From NCBI GenBank assembly GCA_907163375.1, contig CAJQUW010008706.1, forward strand, positions 558,001 through 622,000: 64,000 bases of DNA. The letters run 5' to 3'. This stretch comes from Prostheceraeus crozeri (taxonomy: Eukaryota > Platyhelminthes > Polycladida > Euryleptidae). Position numbers and translations under genes: made by a program. Below the pieces are notes generated by a model that searched no databases, was not told the DNA's origin, and saw only the letters and a list, made by a program, of their open reading frames with translations. Of the stretch, positions 21,601-36,200 are shown one piece after another. The stretch's first letter is position 1. Every line of letters starts with the position of its first letter.

Positions 21601-23892
21601 CTGTCGCTGTGAATGACGTGTCATACACAAAGTGGACTGCAGATTGACTAACGCTAGACTGATTAAATCACTGCGTCCAAGTCCAAGCATCAACGGCAAA
21701 CATGAGCTCCCAAACTTCTAACTGCATATTTCACCTGTGGCATCGAAGTCTTATTCATAATAGCCCATCTGAAGTGTCAGTGGCACGAAGCGCCGGCTGC
21801 TTTTAATCATTACATTTTCATACACTGGTCAAAGGAGAAAAAATTGGAATTTTTCTTTTTCAAGCCAAAACCATTAGCTGAGCCATATACATGTATATTA
21901 ATCATGTCCCATCTCTTGTCTGACATCAGAATTTTTGTCTCGTTTTTTATAAATTCTTTATTAGCATTATATAACTGGTCAACTATTCAGGCGTCATATT
22001 TTTCTCTTCTCCCTCGAGTATGACGAAAATGGAAATTTTCCTTATGTAATGAATAGGTAATTTGATCCGACAACTGTGCGAGACGAAATGATAAGTACAG
22101 ATAATCGTCTCGAAATATTCGCAATTATCATCTTTGAATAATTGAGTTCACGTAAATAATAGATGATTACCTTCATGTGATGCTGCATCCTGCTTAATGA
22201 CGGACGATTATCATGGTAGACATTACGTAGTTTTCATCGAAAATATATCAAAATGAAAAATTCAGATTCCTTTGTTAAAAGCTTCAAGAGCTGTCATATG
22301 AATGACATCGAATTCAATGAATACGTGTATAGCTTTGAAATATTACATGATAAATAGGCCATCACATAATCACAATATTCATACCGCTATTTTCATGAAC
22401 TTGTCGATCAAACTGGTCCATATTGTAATCTGTATAATACGCATCGAGATCCTGGATGTGGGGGGGGGGTTCGTCCCTTGCAAGCCATAGCTATTTCAGA
22501 CAATATTCTTGTGAATGGTTTCATGAAAATCAGTGAACATGATTGACTGCGTTCTTTCCAATGGTGACATTCATTTATTCTAACTCATTTTTATATACTT
22601 CTTCGGGAAATTAAATGGTCGCTGCTACTACTGCTACGGACTTTCCAATTGGACTATGGCTTAACTTGTTTGATTAATTCCATTCGGATTTGTATTGTCT
22701 GAGAGTATGATAAAGTTTTGCAATCTTTAAAACATGTATCTAAAAAGGTGTATTTTTGTTCTAGGTACACATCTGTCTTCGGATATTATTAAGGAAATAC
22801 TAACGGTTCGACTACTCGGAACACCTACAAATTTAATACTACGCATTTAGTAGCTTAACGATTCTTTGTCATAGCTGGGATGAATGAAGCAACTCAAATA
22901 AAAAAATTGACGGGAAAAATTGTAAGCTCACAAGGAGATTTCTCCAAATGATTAATGGCAATAGTCAAACAAGTGCTTCCTACCTATGAATCAAACTGAA
23001 ATTTCATACACTGAAGTATACGTACTAAAAATCATACGGTGGTCTCATCTGAAAATTTATGCTGTGGTTCATACCAAGAATCACGCGCCATATGTATGAA
23101 GTATGGTATGGAATACGAAAGTGCTTTGATGTATGAATTCATACAAACACTTCGGGGCATGACGTGAATGTACTATGATTCACATTGTGAGTGTCTTGAA
23201 AGCGTTCCATTTCATAGTATAATCTAGGATATGAAACTTTGTAAAATTCCTACCAGATCATACTTCATTGTGATACTGGCACGTATGCTTCCTGGTATGG
23301 CTTCCATTTTCCGAACAAGTGCAAAAAGTTACTTCAACTGAGTCGAATAGAAGATTATCATAACAAACATAAGAGATTGAGAATTTCGTGGAAATTAGTG
23401 AAAAGATGTACAATCGAAGCCTGGATGACAAATTATACGCAATCAGTTTTATCAAGCAAATAGCAGTCAGCGACTATCATTTCTGGATATTTCCTGAGTG
23501 AAAAGATTATGCGCGGTGAGATCTCGTTGTCTGTTGATTGGTAAAGGATTACATCTCATTTATTATTGACAAGCGCCATTAGCAGATTAGGCAAAGCTCT
23601 TATACGCTCTAATGATTCAAGCCTCCGGCTTTCACGAGGTCGAAATGATATTTCAATGCGCCTTGCTCTTGGCACCACCATGAAAGATGGCTTGCCGGCT
23701 GGGAATACTTATACTCATATACATAATACTTATACTCTTATACGCATTGATTACATAGTCCTATTAGTTTTTTACAAACTGCGGACCTTCCTTCTGTATC
23801 AGCAATTATCAGTAACTGCCGTTCCTTGTCATTGAGCTGCTAATTTTATCACTGATCGGGGTTTGACTGGACAGTCCTGGAGTTTCACTCAC
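18691..23892. other. No recognised gene; downstream flank or intron of ANAPC1
   Basis: The next ANAPC1 exon expected after 23893 would encode the continuation of the repeat domain. I could not find it here on the minus strand. The stretch 22980-23260 contains many short TATG/CATAC words. A run of ten G occurs near 22459. No mobile-element ends were recognised. Confidence 0.4.
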
Positions 23893-24259
23893 CTGTGTTG
23901 ATGAACATAAGTCCTAAGGCGAGCGTAGCACCCGGTGAAGTCACATCCACATTAAAATGTTGTCCTTCGCGAATCTGATTGTTTCCTTCTGATGGCAACG
24001 CCCCTGGGTCACGTACAAGGCCACCTGTCATGTACGCATGGAGTTGATGAGCCAAATTGAGGTCATGAAAAGCTCCGTGAGCCGCTTCGCCCTTTCCTAG
24101 CATCACCAAACCCAAAGCCAAGCCTGCCGTGAGAGCCATCACCTCCCGATGAGCGATATCTGGACCTGGACCTTTCCCAATCTCACGCAGCAACACTTCC
24201 GCCATATGACGATGTGCAGAACCCTGATACAGCAAGCCGAGGCCCATCACGGCACTGGC
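23893..24259 (-). CDS. ANAPC1: ANAPC1 exon (PC repeats)
   Basis: The exon is 367 bp, entered in phase 0 after TTTTACAG and left in phase 1 at ACAG|GTGAGT. It encodes part of the proteasome/cyclosome repeat ring: VMGLGLLYQGSAHRH, AEVLLREIGKGPGP, and TAGLALGLVMLGKG. It closes with VDVTSPGATLALGL, all strongly conserved in the family. It is the most downstream exon I can identify. Confidence 0.93.
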
Positions 24260-27200
24260 CTGTAAAACAAATAATGACAGCGATATAAAACAATCACCAA
24301 AAATGCCTTGTTCTCTTGCAACTCCTTTTTATGTAAATTACACCGATTTACAGCAATATAGCAATTTTACGAAATTTTTCGAGTTAAGCAAATCACCGTG
24401 ACTGTGGTCTATAGTATAGTATGGTCGTGGTAGTGCAGAATTGAAAGCAGATGAAGTAGCATGAGCATCACACTACTATCGTAATATTACATTGCAAGAT
24501 TTTCAGAAACTTCACGAGCTTCGCCCTCACCTTTAATCAGATGATTTGTTTTTATGTTCATTTTCTAGGAGCTGGTTCATCCAAGGTCTTCCATAGGTTT
24601 ACTCTTCCATAAGTTCGCTGCGATGAAAACTTTAAATGACTAACTTATATACGAGTTGGTTTTTCAATGGCGAAGCTACGTATTTCGCAATGTGTAACAA
24701 TCTACCGGCCGTGAACGAGCATTTTTAAGGCAAAACAATGTTGCGTTGCCTTTAGTAAAAATACTTATGCGCGACTTCAAAAATGAGTAATAATTGTCTT
24801 ATTTGGAGACATAAAACATCGAATTTCGAAATATATTGTTTTGCCTCTTCACTCAATGCACATGTACAGTGTACATCGAAATTCTTGCATCAGTTTTGCT
24901 GATTTTCATAAGCATGTCAATACACAGAATTCCTGAAGGCTAAAGTAAATGTGAAGAAATGTCAAAAACTTAAAAATTCAAGTTTAGCAACCGCCTCATA
25001 CAGAACGACATCGTTTTGTCAGGAAACTTAGATATGAAAACTTTTTCTTGAGATTTCTGATTTGATGTAGGTAACTGTCTCAGTACTGACCTGGACGTAT
25101 CTGTGCATCTCTAATTCACCACTGCCGATAGTTGCAGATCCACCTGCCCCAGTTCCTGTTCCTCCAGCACCTGAACCAGATGTCTGCGACCCGGGGAAAC
25201 TTCCACCACCTCCAGTTGATGCAGCAGCCCCTCTGCTTCCACTACCAGACTGTCCTTGACTGTGAGACGGCGGTAAGAGAGGTCCGTAGTGAATGGCGAG
25301 GATTCGTGTGAGCTTTTGATCCAGTGATGCACGTTTACCGGCGCACAAACCAAGCAGGAGTGCCATTGTCACCATTTCGTGATACTTGAAGCGCTTGATA
25401 TCATAATGCGCCAACTTGTTGAGATGTCCGTTGAGACCAAGGCCTAGCAGGAAACCTGCACGTTCAGGAGACACTCCACTGCTGCCGGAGTCAGCCGTTG
25501 AGTCGCCACCAAGTTTGAGGAGGGACCGCGAAGTGTAGAGAATCCAGGAAGCGTCGATCTGAAAGATAATTTACGTACATGTAGGACAAGATGAATAAAT
25601 AATTAGTTGATGACTAGTGCGAATGAAGCCAAGAGAAAAACTTCATGGGAACTTCTCACGTGCTTGACTCATTAACCGTTATCAATGTAAAGTACATACT
25701 TCTTAAATGAGTAACCCAAATACAAAAGATGACTACCAACATCTACAAATAGAAGAATAAATAGCTGATCGCCATCAAGCCTCGGATCCATTATCTTAGC
25801 GATAAATGCAGATTTAATGTTTACTGTATTGGACAAAATAGTTGAAGAAGCCGCAAGCTGATCAAACAGGTCGGAGATGTCATATTTACTATCCAAAAAT
25901 AAATTTGTTGAAGATCTACAAACGTTCAGGAATAATTAGCTGTCATCAATGTGGAGCTGCCTGATAACGAATTATGATTTATCTAGCAGCTGCGGTATGA
26001 GATTATTACATACAATTTCTCACCATTATCAACGCTGGAAAATAATTGTTTGAAAAATTAGAATTGTTAGAAATATTCGCCAGTATTAGATTATTTGCGT
26101 TTTGTCAACGCATTGAATAAATTCACCTGACTACTTCTAGTACCAGTCTATTTCATGCTTAATACAGACACCTTCTTCCACTTAATAGTACCTGAGCATA
26201 GAAGACTGTGCTCATTGTTGTATTTTAGCCGCATCCGTGTCGAGGATGCTTTTCAATCTGTGGACCCTCGAAGATCAAATTGAGTGAACCATGGTCGCAT
26301 CACATAGCTTTGACGCATTATATCAACCCAAATGTTGCTAGATTTAGCCTATTGCATGATTGAAATTTACTCTATTGTAAGATCATGTTGCCTCCCATTG
26401 CAAGACACTAGATACATGTAGCAACAAGTCACAATTATCTCTGAAAAGCCTTCAGAATACAGATGCTTGTTAATTAATATTCTTGTTAACAGAGGCTATT
26501 TTGTTACAGATCTACGTCATGGTGCCACACATATTCTGTGTAAACAGTGTAAAACATACAAGCTTGTTACAAAAGTTCGGGTTTTTTTAATGTAAACGAG
26601 TTTTTAATCGCAGGTGTTACATGCCTCGTCAACAAGGCCATACAGGAAATGAAGGGACCCGAAATGCAAGTCCAGTTGGTTTCCCTGCTGACGAACATAA
26701 AATGTGACTCACCGGTGTTGAGGTTAGGCCGGTAATTTGCGGTAGCCCATTGTTTATGATAACTTTCAATTTATGTGCTTTGCTTGAAGCTTTTGACTTT
26801 GTCTGGTTTGCCTGTGGGAAAGCTAATCAGTCCTCTCAAGGACTACCTCAATTTCAATAATCCAATTAATCCAATGGCTACAGTAGCATTGCATTTGTAC
26901 AGTTGCGGATTGGAGAACGGCATCAGTCCTCATTAGGACTACTTCAATTAATAATTTAAATTAATAAGCGTTAAATTCCATTATAAATGGCTGCTGGGAT
27001 GATTTTCATCATCGTATGAGAATAACTTTAGAATTCTATAATATTTGTGTATATTTTGTAATGTTGCACATCATTTAAAATGAGAATATGTGCAAGCATC
27101 TTACAGCTTTCTTTTCACTGATAAATGATTTCATCGTTGTTTTTCAGTGTTTCAATGTATTTCATACTGTTCTGTTTGAATGACATCAGTAACTTATGCT

Positions 27201-30200
27201 AGTAACTTTGAGTGACTAGGAACATCATAAGTAACTTTTTTGAAAACTATTTTTTGCATTCGTCTGAATTTTGGCATGTATTCAAACTTCAAATAATGAA
27301 AATGCTGATTCCAGTATTCCAGCAGCTGATTCAAAAACCATTCAAATTTCATACACGATTATCAAAAATGATTAATAGAAAGTGCTAATAATTCATCTTT
27401 GTCATAGAAATCGAATATGTGATTGGAATTATGTAGTAGCGCAATGCCTCTTATTGTGGCTCTGAGCAATACTTCATACACAAAACAGGCGGGAAAACTA
27501 CCAGATCCTCGGATCTTAATGTTCTTCAAAGTTCGATATGGAGGATAACTGAAAGAAATTTTTTTGATGTAAGCCAAGCATTCTAAACCAGTTCAGATAA
27601 CTTCAGAAAATACTACATTTAGTTTGAAAAGCATTTTTGTCCAGAACACGCAGATGCCAATGAATTATTTCAATAAACGACTCACAGGGGCGTGTGGAGA
27701 GTACACAAGTGCAGATGCAACACCGTTGTGAAATTCAGGCCAGTATTTGAATGTTGTTGGAGTCTCCGCTTTTTTCAGATCAACATTAATATTCCTGAAT
27801 GAGAGAGAAAATGGGAGGTTCGTGCAATCAATTCAAAGCAGGATGGTTACCTTGGTCCGACTTTGCCTTGAAGACAAATAGGAGCAATAATCTGACGATT
27901 CGGCAATTCTCCAGCATGCAGGTGAAGAGTTAATAGTCCTCTGAAAAAGTTGAAAAGTGCATGAGACATGCGAGAAGAATATTAAAATGATCAAGCTCTC
28001 AATTCGATATGTTTGATGATCATAGCGAATGACAAGTAGGGGATTACCGCAATTTCATTATGTCAACATTTCAACACGATTCATGACCCCGGCAAAGGAG
28101 ACTGCATCGCCTTGACACTCATCTGTCACAATATCCTCCAGTTCCTGGAAGGACTGTAGGGCAAAAATCGAATCCTGTCGGGTTTTCGAAAAGCTTCCAC
28201 ATCACGATTCAACACGCAATGACAAACTTCAACTTCCATATTGAGCCTTCGACTGGATCACTAATTCTCGGTCGCAAAGAAGACAAGGAAGATGCTTTGA
28301 GCAGCGCCAGGTCACCTCTGGAGTGCCACAAGGCAAGCGCCATCGGCCCACTTTTCTTCTCCATCTCTGCTGGCAGTTCCTATGACATCATTTTGTCAGC
28401 TGGTCTAATATGATCGAACCACCTGTGAATATTTCGAAGTCTACAGTGTCACCAAGAAAAGCGTTGACTCCCCCATCCCTAAACGTTTCCCACACTTAGC
28501 ACTTAGTTGTCATTGTTAAATTTGTGAAGCTTCTAGGTGTAAAATTGTCTCAGGACATACGCTAGCATGCATACGTAGGCAGTATCATTCGAAAGGCCTC
28601 AAAACACCTTTTCAACCCCCCCCCACCATCTGTCTTTTTTGTAGAGTGCTACTAGTTAGGAAACGACCAGACAGTCGTGCATGGGACTCTTAATATGTGA
28701 TTGACAAATTACAATTTAGAGACCGCTTACTTACTCGCGACCCTACAATGGGCGACCTTTGCAGCCACCCTGGCTTGAAGAACACTTATTCAGCTGTCTT
28801 AACATGTTTGACCTGTATTCAATGTTGCAATGCTCTCACTCAGCAGCTTGAACTGCATGCTCCTTGCCTACATGTGTGTGAATCAATAGCTATTAATTGT
28901 CAATTTGAAATACGAGCCCGCTCAGCGCATGAAAATTTGTATATTGAAAATTAATAAATGTATATAATTTAAGGATTGAAAAGCAAGACATTTCATTTTC
29001 TCTTTTGCTCTCGCTGATACCCACGGTCATTGATAGCATATTTTTCGATATATAATTCATTACATCCCACCAATATCTGAACTGGAATTAATTATTTTCT
29101 ACCATACTGCAAAGAAATTTTTGCTTTCGATAACATACATTACTGGCATTCATTAAAATCACATTTGATTGTACACCCCCGCATTGTCTGATATTTGAAA
29201 TAGCATATTTTGCGTCGTATCATCAAATTCTCATTAACCTTTGTCATTTAAAACTGACAGGAAATAATGGCATTCCGCATTTTTCGGAGAAAAATTGGCT
29301 TTTTGGTTTTCAGGTGTCACTACAGTTTCAACGATGCTAAAATCATGCAATGAGTATCTAAGACAGCAAAAATCAACTACTCCACCCGATTTTTTTTCCG
29401 CTGTGAAAAATTGATTTCAATGTGCTGCTATTCAAACCATATGAGGCACGGTTAACTTCTATCTGAACTACAATGTATAATTAACTTTTGCGAAGCTCTG
29501 GTAATAAATGCATTTTTTACAAGAGAAAATAATGCATTGCATTGAAAAGAAATGCAGTGGTTAAAATATGCAATGGCAGTAGTACATATGCGATGGTAAA
29601 AAAATATTTCTTATACCGTGGAATGTGAATAGTCACATTATGTGGTTTGTCAGAGAATTTCATCCAGAGATGGAATTTCAAATTGAAATTTGGATTTCAA
29701 TAAATCATCATCAACATTTAGCGCTTTCTTTTGGGAAATTAGACTTATGAACGGTCGGGTAAAGTCTAGTCCACAAGGTTATAACAACAAATGGACGAAA
29801 TGATTCTTGAAACTGAGTGAAAGACTTCAAACCTCATTGATGCATTTGTAATTTGAAATTTTTCAATAATGCGAGTTTTATGGCGTTTTCAGGACTTTCA
29901 TATAGATACAATTTATAAAGTGATAGTGAAACAGGCTTACCTTTGATTAGTTGCCAAACCAAAGATGAATTGAAACTGTCTAATTCTCATCAAAATAAAT
30001 AAATTTTAGCACCTAGAGTGAAAGAGCATTTTCATCTCAATTATGTGATTTAAGGTCATTTCATCCAAAAATTCTGACCGAAACATAACTTCTTCATCTC
30101 TTGATTAAACTTTTAAAGTTAATTCTAATCTTTACCAGTTTTAATTAACTACAAATCTCATCGCTATAAATCTATAATGTGGTGAGATGGCATGTATGAT

Positions 30201-33200
30201 AGGATAGCTGAGTTGGTCAATGGCCGCATTACAGTACGAGGTGCAAAAGGTTAAGGGTTCCATCTCCGGAAGTACTACAGCTCTCACAAGAATTCAGTCA
30301 GACATTTAGCATGAAATCAAATCATATAGCACAATTATATACGGTCATGGCTTCGGACATCAAATCGGCGCTTATGGCTCTTCATGGGGCTGGAAGTGGT
30401 TGGCTGGACGAGGGGCTCGCCAGAGCCAGCGAGCTGGGGAAGAAGTTGGGGTGGTGTGCGGAAACGCCTGTAGGTTGTGTGGGTTCCGGGGCACTGTGGG
30501 CTAGTGAGCAATGAGTAGGCGGATGCAGCGTCTAAGGGGTTGCGAGTTTGGACCAGGGGGAGGTGCCATGATCGGAGGCGACGGTTAAAGGGTGCTGGAA
30601 GCGACGAGAGCAGAACAGGGAGTGTGGCCCCTACCTATCACTGCCGGTACGTGCATGAGGGCGGAATCAACCGTGTGGTGGAGGCCCAATGGTCCAGGGA
30701 GGAAAGGGTCATCATGGCCAGGCTGAGAACGGTGCACTCTCTAGAGCTGGGATGGTGCCGGAAGAGGATCGGGTTGGAAGTGTCTGGGATATGTAGGTGT
30801 GGGGAAGTGGAAGAAGGGGTGAAACACATGGAATATGTGGCGGGGGGAGGCATGAGGGTCAGTTTGGTGTTGTTTTGGTGTGTGCATGTTGATCATGATG
30901 TTTCTATTCTTTGTTCCAAACCAGGGGAAGCATTGACGTTCTGGAAGCGGTGGAGGCGGATGAAGCTTCTGCTATAAGCTGTCGACAACAACAACAAAAA
31001 CAACAGACAATCACTGCATACCACAACCATCTCTCGTTTGGAGTAAGCCTCCACGGATTGAACCTTGACAGGCTTTTAGGTCATGAGATGGACATGGGAT
31101 TTCAGAACAATTCACAAACTCTCCTGAAAGAACACTGCACGAGATATTTTATTTTTTGAATTGAGAACGTCTGAGCAGGAGAATCCAAGAGCAAATGACG
31201 GAAGGCCTCCATGACAAATTTTGGCGTGAATAATTCCGAGGGGGACACCGTGAGGAAGTCCAAGCCAACTCCTGACTCTCTCACGTAATTTTTAAGTCAA
31301 TGGAACTCACGCACGCTGTGGCCACAGCCTGGTGTGAGGTGAGTTACTAGTATGACAGGGCTGTCGAAACCGTAGCATAACAGCTTGACCTGGGTAAGGC
31401 AGGGTAAAGTAAAAATAAATAAGACTGCATTATTCATGTTTTTTTACTATGTAATAAAAGCCTTTGAGAAAGTCAAGTATAAAATATTATTCTAGTTATC
31501 ACACAAAAACAGATATGTTGACTTGCATATATAAAATATGCTGGGCTTTCCCATGAAATTCTCTATTTAGTTACAAACCGCTGAACACAGTATTCTTTGA
31601 AATTTTACAACTATGATTCAGTGATGAATTTTTATAGGATATTTAGATAATTTGAAGACTAATAAATGATGGGTTTGTGAACAATTCTAAGGTATTGATT
31701 CTCTCAGCTTTGATCAGAGCTCCATCCAGAGACTGATTTCATCGGTAAAAGCATATTAAAGATCAAAAATATATAAACTGATTGCATGTGAAATACTAAT
31801 CGAAGTCAAAACTTCTAACTATGATGATAAGAAAATTTGCTCCCTTTGTTTCAAACGCAAAATTCACATTTTAAGTAACATGTCAATATATATTTTTCAT
31901 TGTTGTATGCAAGAATGCATTGCTGAAGAAAAATAAAATTTCTATTTCTTCAGACTGATGTTCCACAATACTGTCTAAACAACTGAATGTTGATATTTTA
32001 TCCACAATGTCAATGAAATAGTCAAATTAGCCAACAAAAGTAAAAACATGAAAGAATGCGATGTTCGTCGCTAACGTACTTGATTAAGTAGACTGACTAG
32101 TAGCAGAAAATCAATGTTTTCAAAGGTTTTTTTTCAAGGCTTTCAAAGGTTTTCAATTTTTTCTATAGTGTAATAAACGTCATGACGTTATGACCAAAGA
32201 ATATTTTCACAAATTTACACATTGTGATTGCTACTCAAAAACAAATTTGGCAACATGTTCTCGAATGAAAAAACTTTTACAACAGTAATACTATCTCAAG
32301 GTTGATAAGAAAATGACGGTATAATTAAGATATGAGTCAAAAAAATAGAGTACAACCCTATAATTGCATACGTACTCTAAACAAGGAGCAAGACCGAGCA
32401 TCATTTCGATAAGCGGATCCATAATTCACACAAGTAGCTTTTACTGCAACTTAATTAGAAGCCATTATAAGCTTGCAAGTTGCGTTTTCTAGAAGTTAGT
32501 TGCTTGATACCACAAAAACTATTTTTCTCCTATCAATTTACTTCGCAAGTTAAGATGGAATCGAATGTGCACCAGTCTGATGACATTATGAAAAATCAAA
32601 GCAGTTGGGTGAGTGAAGTCGACTGTGTATTCAACAATGTTCCTCGCTCAGATGATCACTATTTATCATTCGAATCTGACAATCCACCAACCAACGGCAA
32701 GTCCGCGACAGTCTCATCTACTGTATTGATATTCTGAACAAGACTGTCAACACGTTCTATATTTATGTTTCGTTTGACTATGCCTGCTTCAGAGCTCATA
32801 TGCTCATTCATGAATATGATGACCACAACCAGTAGGATACCAGTAAGATACTTCATGACTAGTACTCTCGCTACAACGAATTGAATCCTATGATTTGATG
32901 ACTTATTCTAATACTAAATTATGAATTTCAAATTTCATCTTCACTACCAAACAAGTAGAGGATCGACAGATTGGGCTATGGATTACCAAAACTTTCATCA
33001 TAATGAATAGCTGTAGCACAGACATCTATAGATGTCATTGCATTCAAACAAAGCCTTTCAACTATGAGCACCTAGATATAAGATTCTAGCGGTACAAGGT
33101 TCAACCATGGAAATCTGTAACTAGTATGTTATAGAAGTCCATGGTTCAACCATAACTCCTAGATATATGACATCTGGACTGACGTTAGTAATGACGCTTG

Positions 33201-36200
33201 TAATCTTTCCATTAATTTTCCTGTTCAAGCTTAACGTTGCCTAATATTTGTTCAGCATTTGATTGCAAAAGTATAATGGCAATAATGAGAAAGGTCGCAC
33301 TATAATACTTCATTGCTTCCCCCACAATAACATGGAAATTTTGAGAGGATGGAACAACAATCCATTGAAGGGTTTAGTCTGAACAGAGATCTCAAGAATG
33401 TGCTCTCTACACTTTGTGGAATCCGAAGAAGCAGTCATAAAGAGCCATAATGCTATTCTCTGTATTTTTCCGGAAGCTCCATCTTATTTATCCTTCAACA
33501 ACTTATACATCCTCGATCGACGTCAGCAACAGCAACTGAGCTTCGTGAGCGTTCTGTCAATGAAAATGAAAGCCAAATGAGAACGATTCCTAGAAATGAA
33601 TAATATATGATCTTTACAAGACATTGCTATGAAATTAATCAATGAGTAACCAACATGTGCATACCATCCGGATTCACGAAAATTTACAATTGATCAACAG
33701 TTCTCAGAATGTGCCTTGGCTGTGCATTATAGACTTCAAAAAAGTGATGTAAAGGTGAAAAAGTAATGAAGTTATTAAATCTTCCCCACAGGTACCTATC
33801 CTCATGACAAGAGTGAAACATTTGGAATGCGACAAAAATTATGAGAGTCTGAATAATGCGTACAAAGATAACACCATTAATTTACTCCACGAAATTGCAT
33901 GAGTTAGAAGAACGGAAGTAGGTGCGTTGAAGGTTACATTGCAGCAATGTTACAAGGTTTTGAAACATTACCCCTGATGAAATCAATTCAGTTACGAATG
34001 TTCAGACGTGTAATCTGATGTTGAGAATGTGGCAAAATTGAAATGAAGTATTTTCCCTCTGAAGAGTGATGAAAGCATTCTTGCGCTTTGTGCAAAGATG
34101 ATATGAATTTCACGTGGGCTGATATCGTATATCCTGGTGGATCGCTGATCGACCAAGTTTTATAACATTTGCATCCAATATTTCCACAATTTCGAGGAAG
34201 CTTTTGCAGATGCGGAACTAAAATCCCAGCTCTTTCAGTCTTGAAATTCAAGCTTCAAAATTGGGAAAACTGTTTTGAAAGCCTCTTGGATGATGATTTT
34301 CATTTGAAATACAATTTTGGCATAGATGCATGCACTTAGTGGTCACTGCCAACTGCAATTGCTCTATTTAGTGCCCAGATTTTGTAACACAATAATGAAA
34401 GGATCTGGGGCACCTGAAATATGATTTTTTATCACCAACATTGCGATCTGAAACGAGCTTTAAATGTAAATAGCATTGTAGTTAGAAAAATAAATTAATA
34501 AATTGTCGAATTTGTAACTTCTATCAATCTAGGGCTTGTCCAATTCTTCCGATAATTCTCATTTTTTCTGCTTTCACACATGAATACGAGGTAAGTAAAC
34601 ATCGCTCTACAATTACCTTTATTTTCACTATTCGCCTATTGTGTACTGCAGTTTTGAGCTTACAGGCCAGGTGTTATATATCTAGGAGTCCATAGTTCAA
34701 CTACATGATGTAACATGCAAGAAGGAGACAACAGGACTTGAGTTGAACATTTCTATGTTGCCTCAAAACTTATCTATCTGAAGGCAGCTATAAACGGGAG
34801 TTGCCATTACCAGGGACATATTTGAATTCGCGAATTCTGTGTCAATTATCTACCATGCTCATGCCATAGACGATAATCAAATAACAATGAAATCGATGGA
34901 ACGTCATCGGATAAAACAATGTAACAAAAAAAATGTGTTTACAAAACAGGCAGTGGGCAGAAATTCTGTCATACAGTAATGATCAGTCACAGAGGTATAA
35001 AAAGCAATATATTGATTAGCAATGAATGATTGCAGTCCGATTTAAAGAAGGCCACAATGATAATCCTGAAGCGCATAACGTTGAAGCACTATCATTTGTG
35101 GCCATTCTTTAAAGAGGACCGCAATTACATTGTTACTGTGATTCATCCGAAACTCACAAGCTATGCTTCCATCATTTTTGCTCGGTAGATTATCGAAACC
35201 AATGTACAAAGACTGTATTTTTTGGCAGGACGTTTCTACGTGTTCTTCAGTTTTTCCATATCTGGATGCACGCGGATAAAAAATCTTAGGACAATATGAT
35301 TCTACCATTTTTTTGAAAGCGATTTTCATAGGCTACTACTATGTCGGTTGGCTTTTCTGTTAAGGATTAAGGGTGGTGCATCATCGTACATATAACTGTA
35401 TATTAGGGTGGTTCAAAAAAAATCGAAAGTTGGAAAAGTCAGGGTGCACGTCGCTAAAAGTATTCCTTTTGGTAAGAAAATTGTACATGTGGAGTTTTAG
35501 TTCGATTGGTCAAGGTTTAGGGGTCGCCAAGAAAGGTCAAAGTGAGGTCAAATGTGCAAAAATTGCTAAAAAAAATAGCCCCTGACGTCATCAAGTGACC
35601 TCGAATGACCTTTCTGACCTGGTAAAATGATTGATTAGGGTCACATTTCTATCTTTTGAGCAATATGTTATATTGCTCTAAAATGCTTGGTTTTATCGCA
35701 AAATAGCATTTAAGGTCCGAAAATCATGCCTTTGGATGGGTCACGTCGTGATCAATGCAATGATAAGACACGAGAGCAGAAAATGTCAATTTGTGATGAA
35801 ACTAAGCATTTTAGAGTCATATAATGTATTACCAATGAATATCAAAGTGACCGCTATCTATCATGCCATGAAGTCAAAAAGGTCATTCGAGGTCATTTGA
35901 TGACGTCAGAGGCTATTTTTAGCTCAAATTTAAATGTTTTATTCATATAAATTGATAATATTTCCAAGTATAAAGCTAATGGGACCCCTCTCATTCTCCC
36001 ATCGACATCCTACGACATGGCGACATTTCAGAGAATCAAAGTTTCCCTCCCTTTTGTTCCTTTTGTCCAGAAGTTCCCCTCAAACTTTTGGACCAAAGTG
36101 GAACTACCACACGGAGAGCTATGTTCATCACAACTGTTTTGGCAGAAGCTTTGAGACAGCCACTATGTAGCATCGTCCTGAGTCAGTCTTCGGTGAGGCG

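Noticed and set aside
27362..27577. 71-codon minus-strand frame near ANAPC1 exons
   Set aside because: It lies between two exons that join in perfect phase and family order (27686 to 25558), so it cannot be an ANAPC1 exon. It has no recognisable family.
30311..30977. Arginine/glycine-rich plus-strand frames as host genes
   Set aside because: The pattern near the end and the A-rich tail fit a non-LTR retroelement 3' end; no splice structure is visible.
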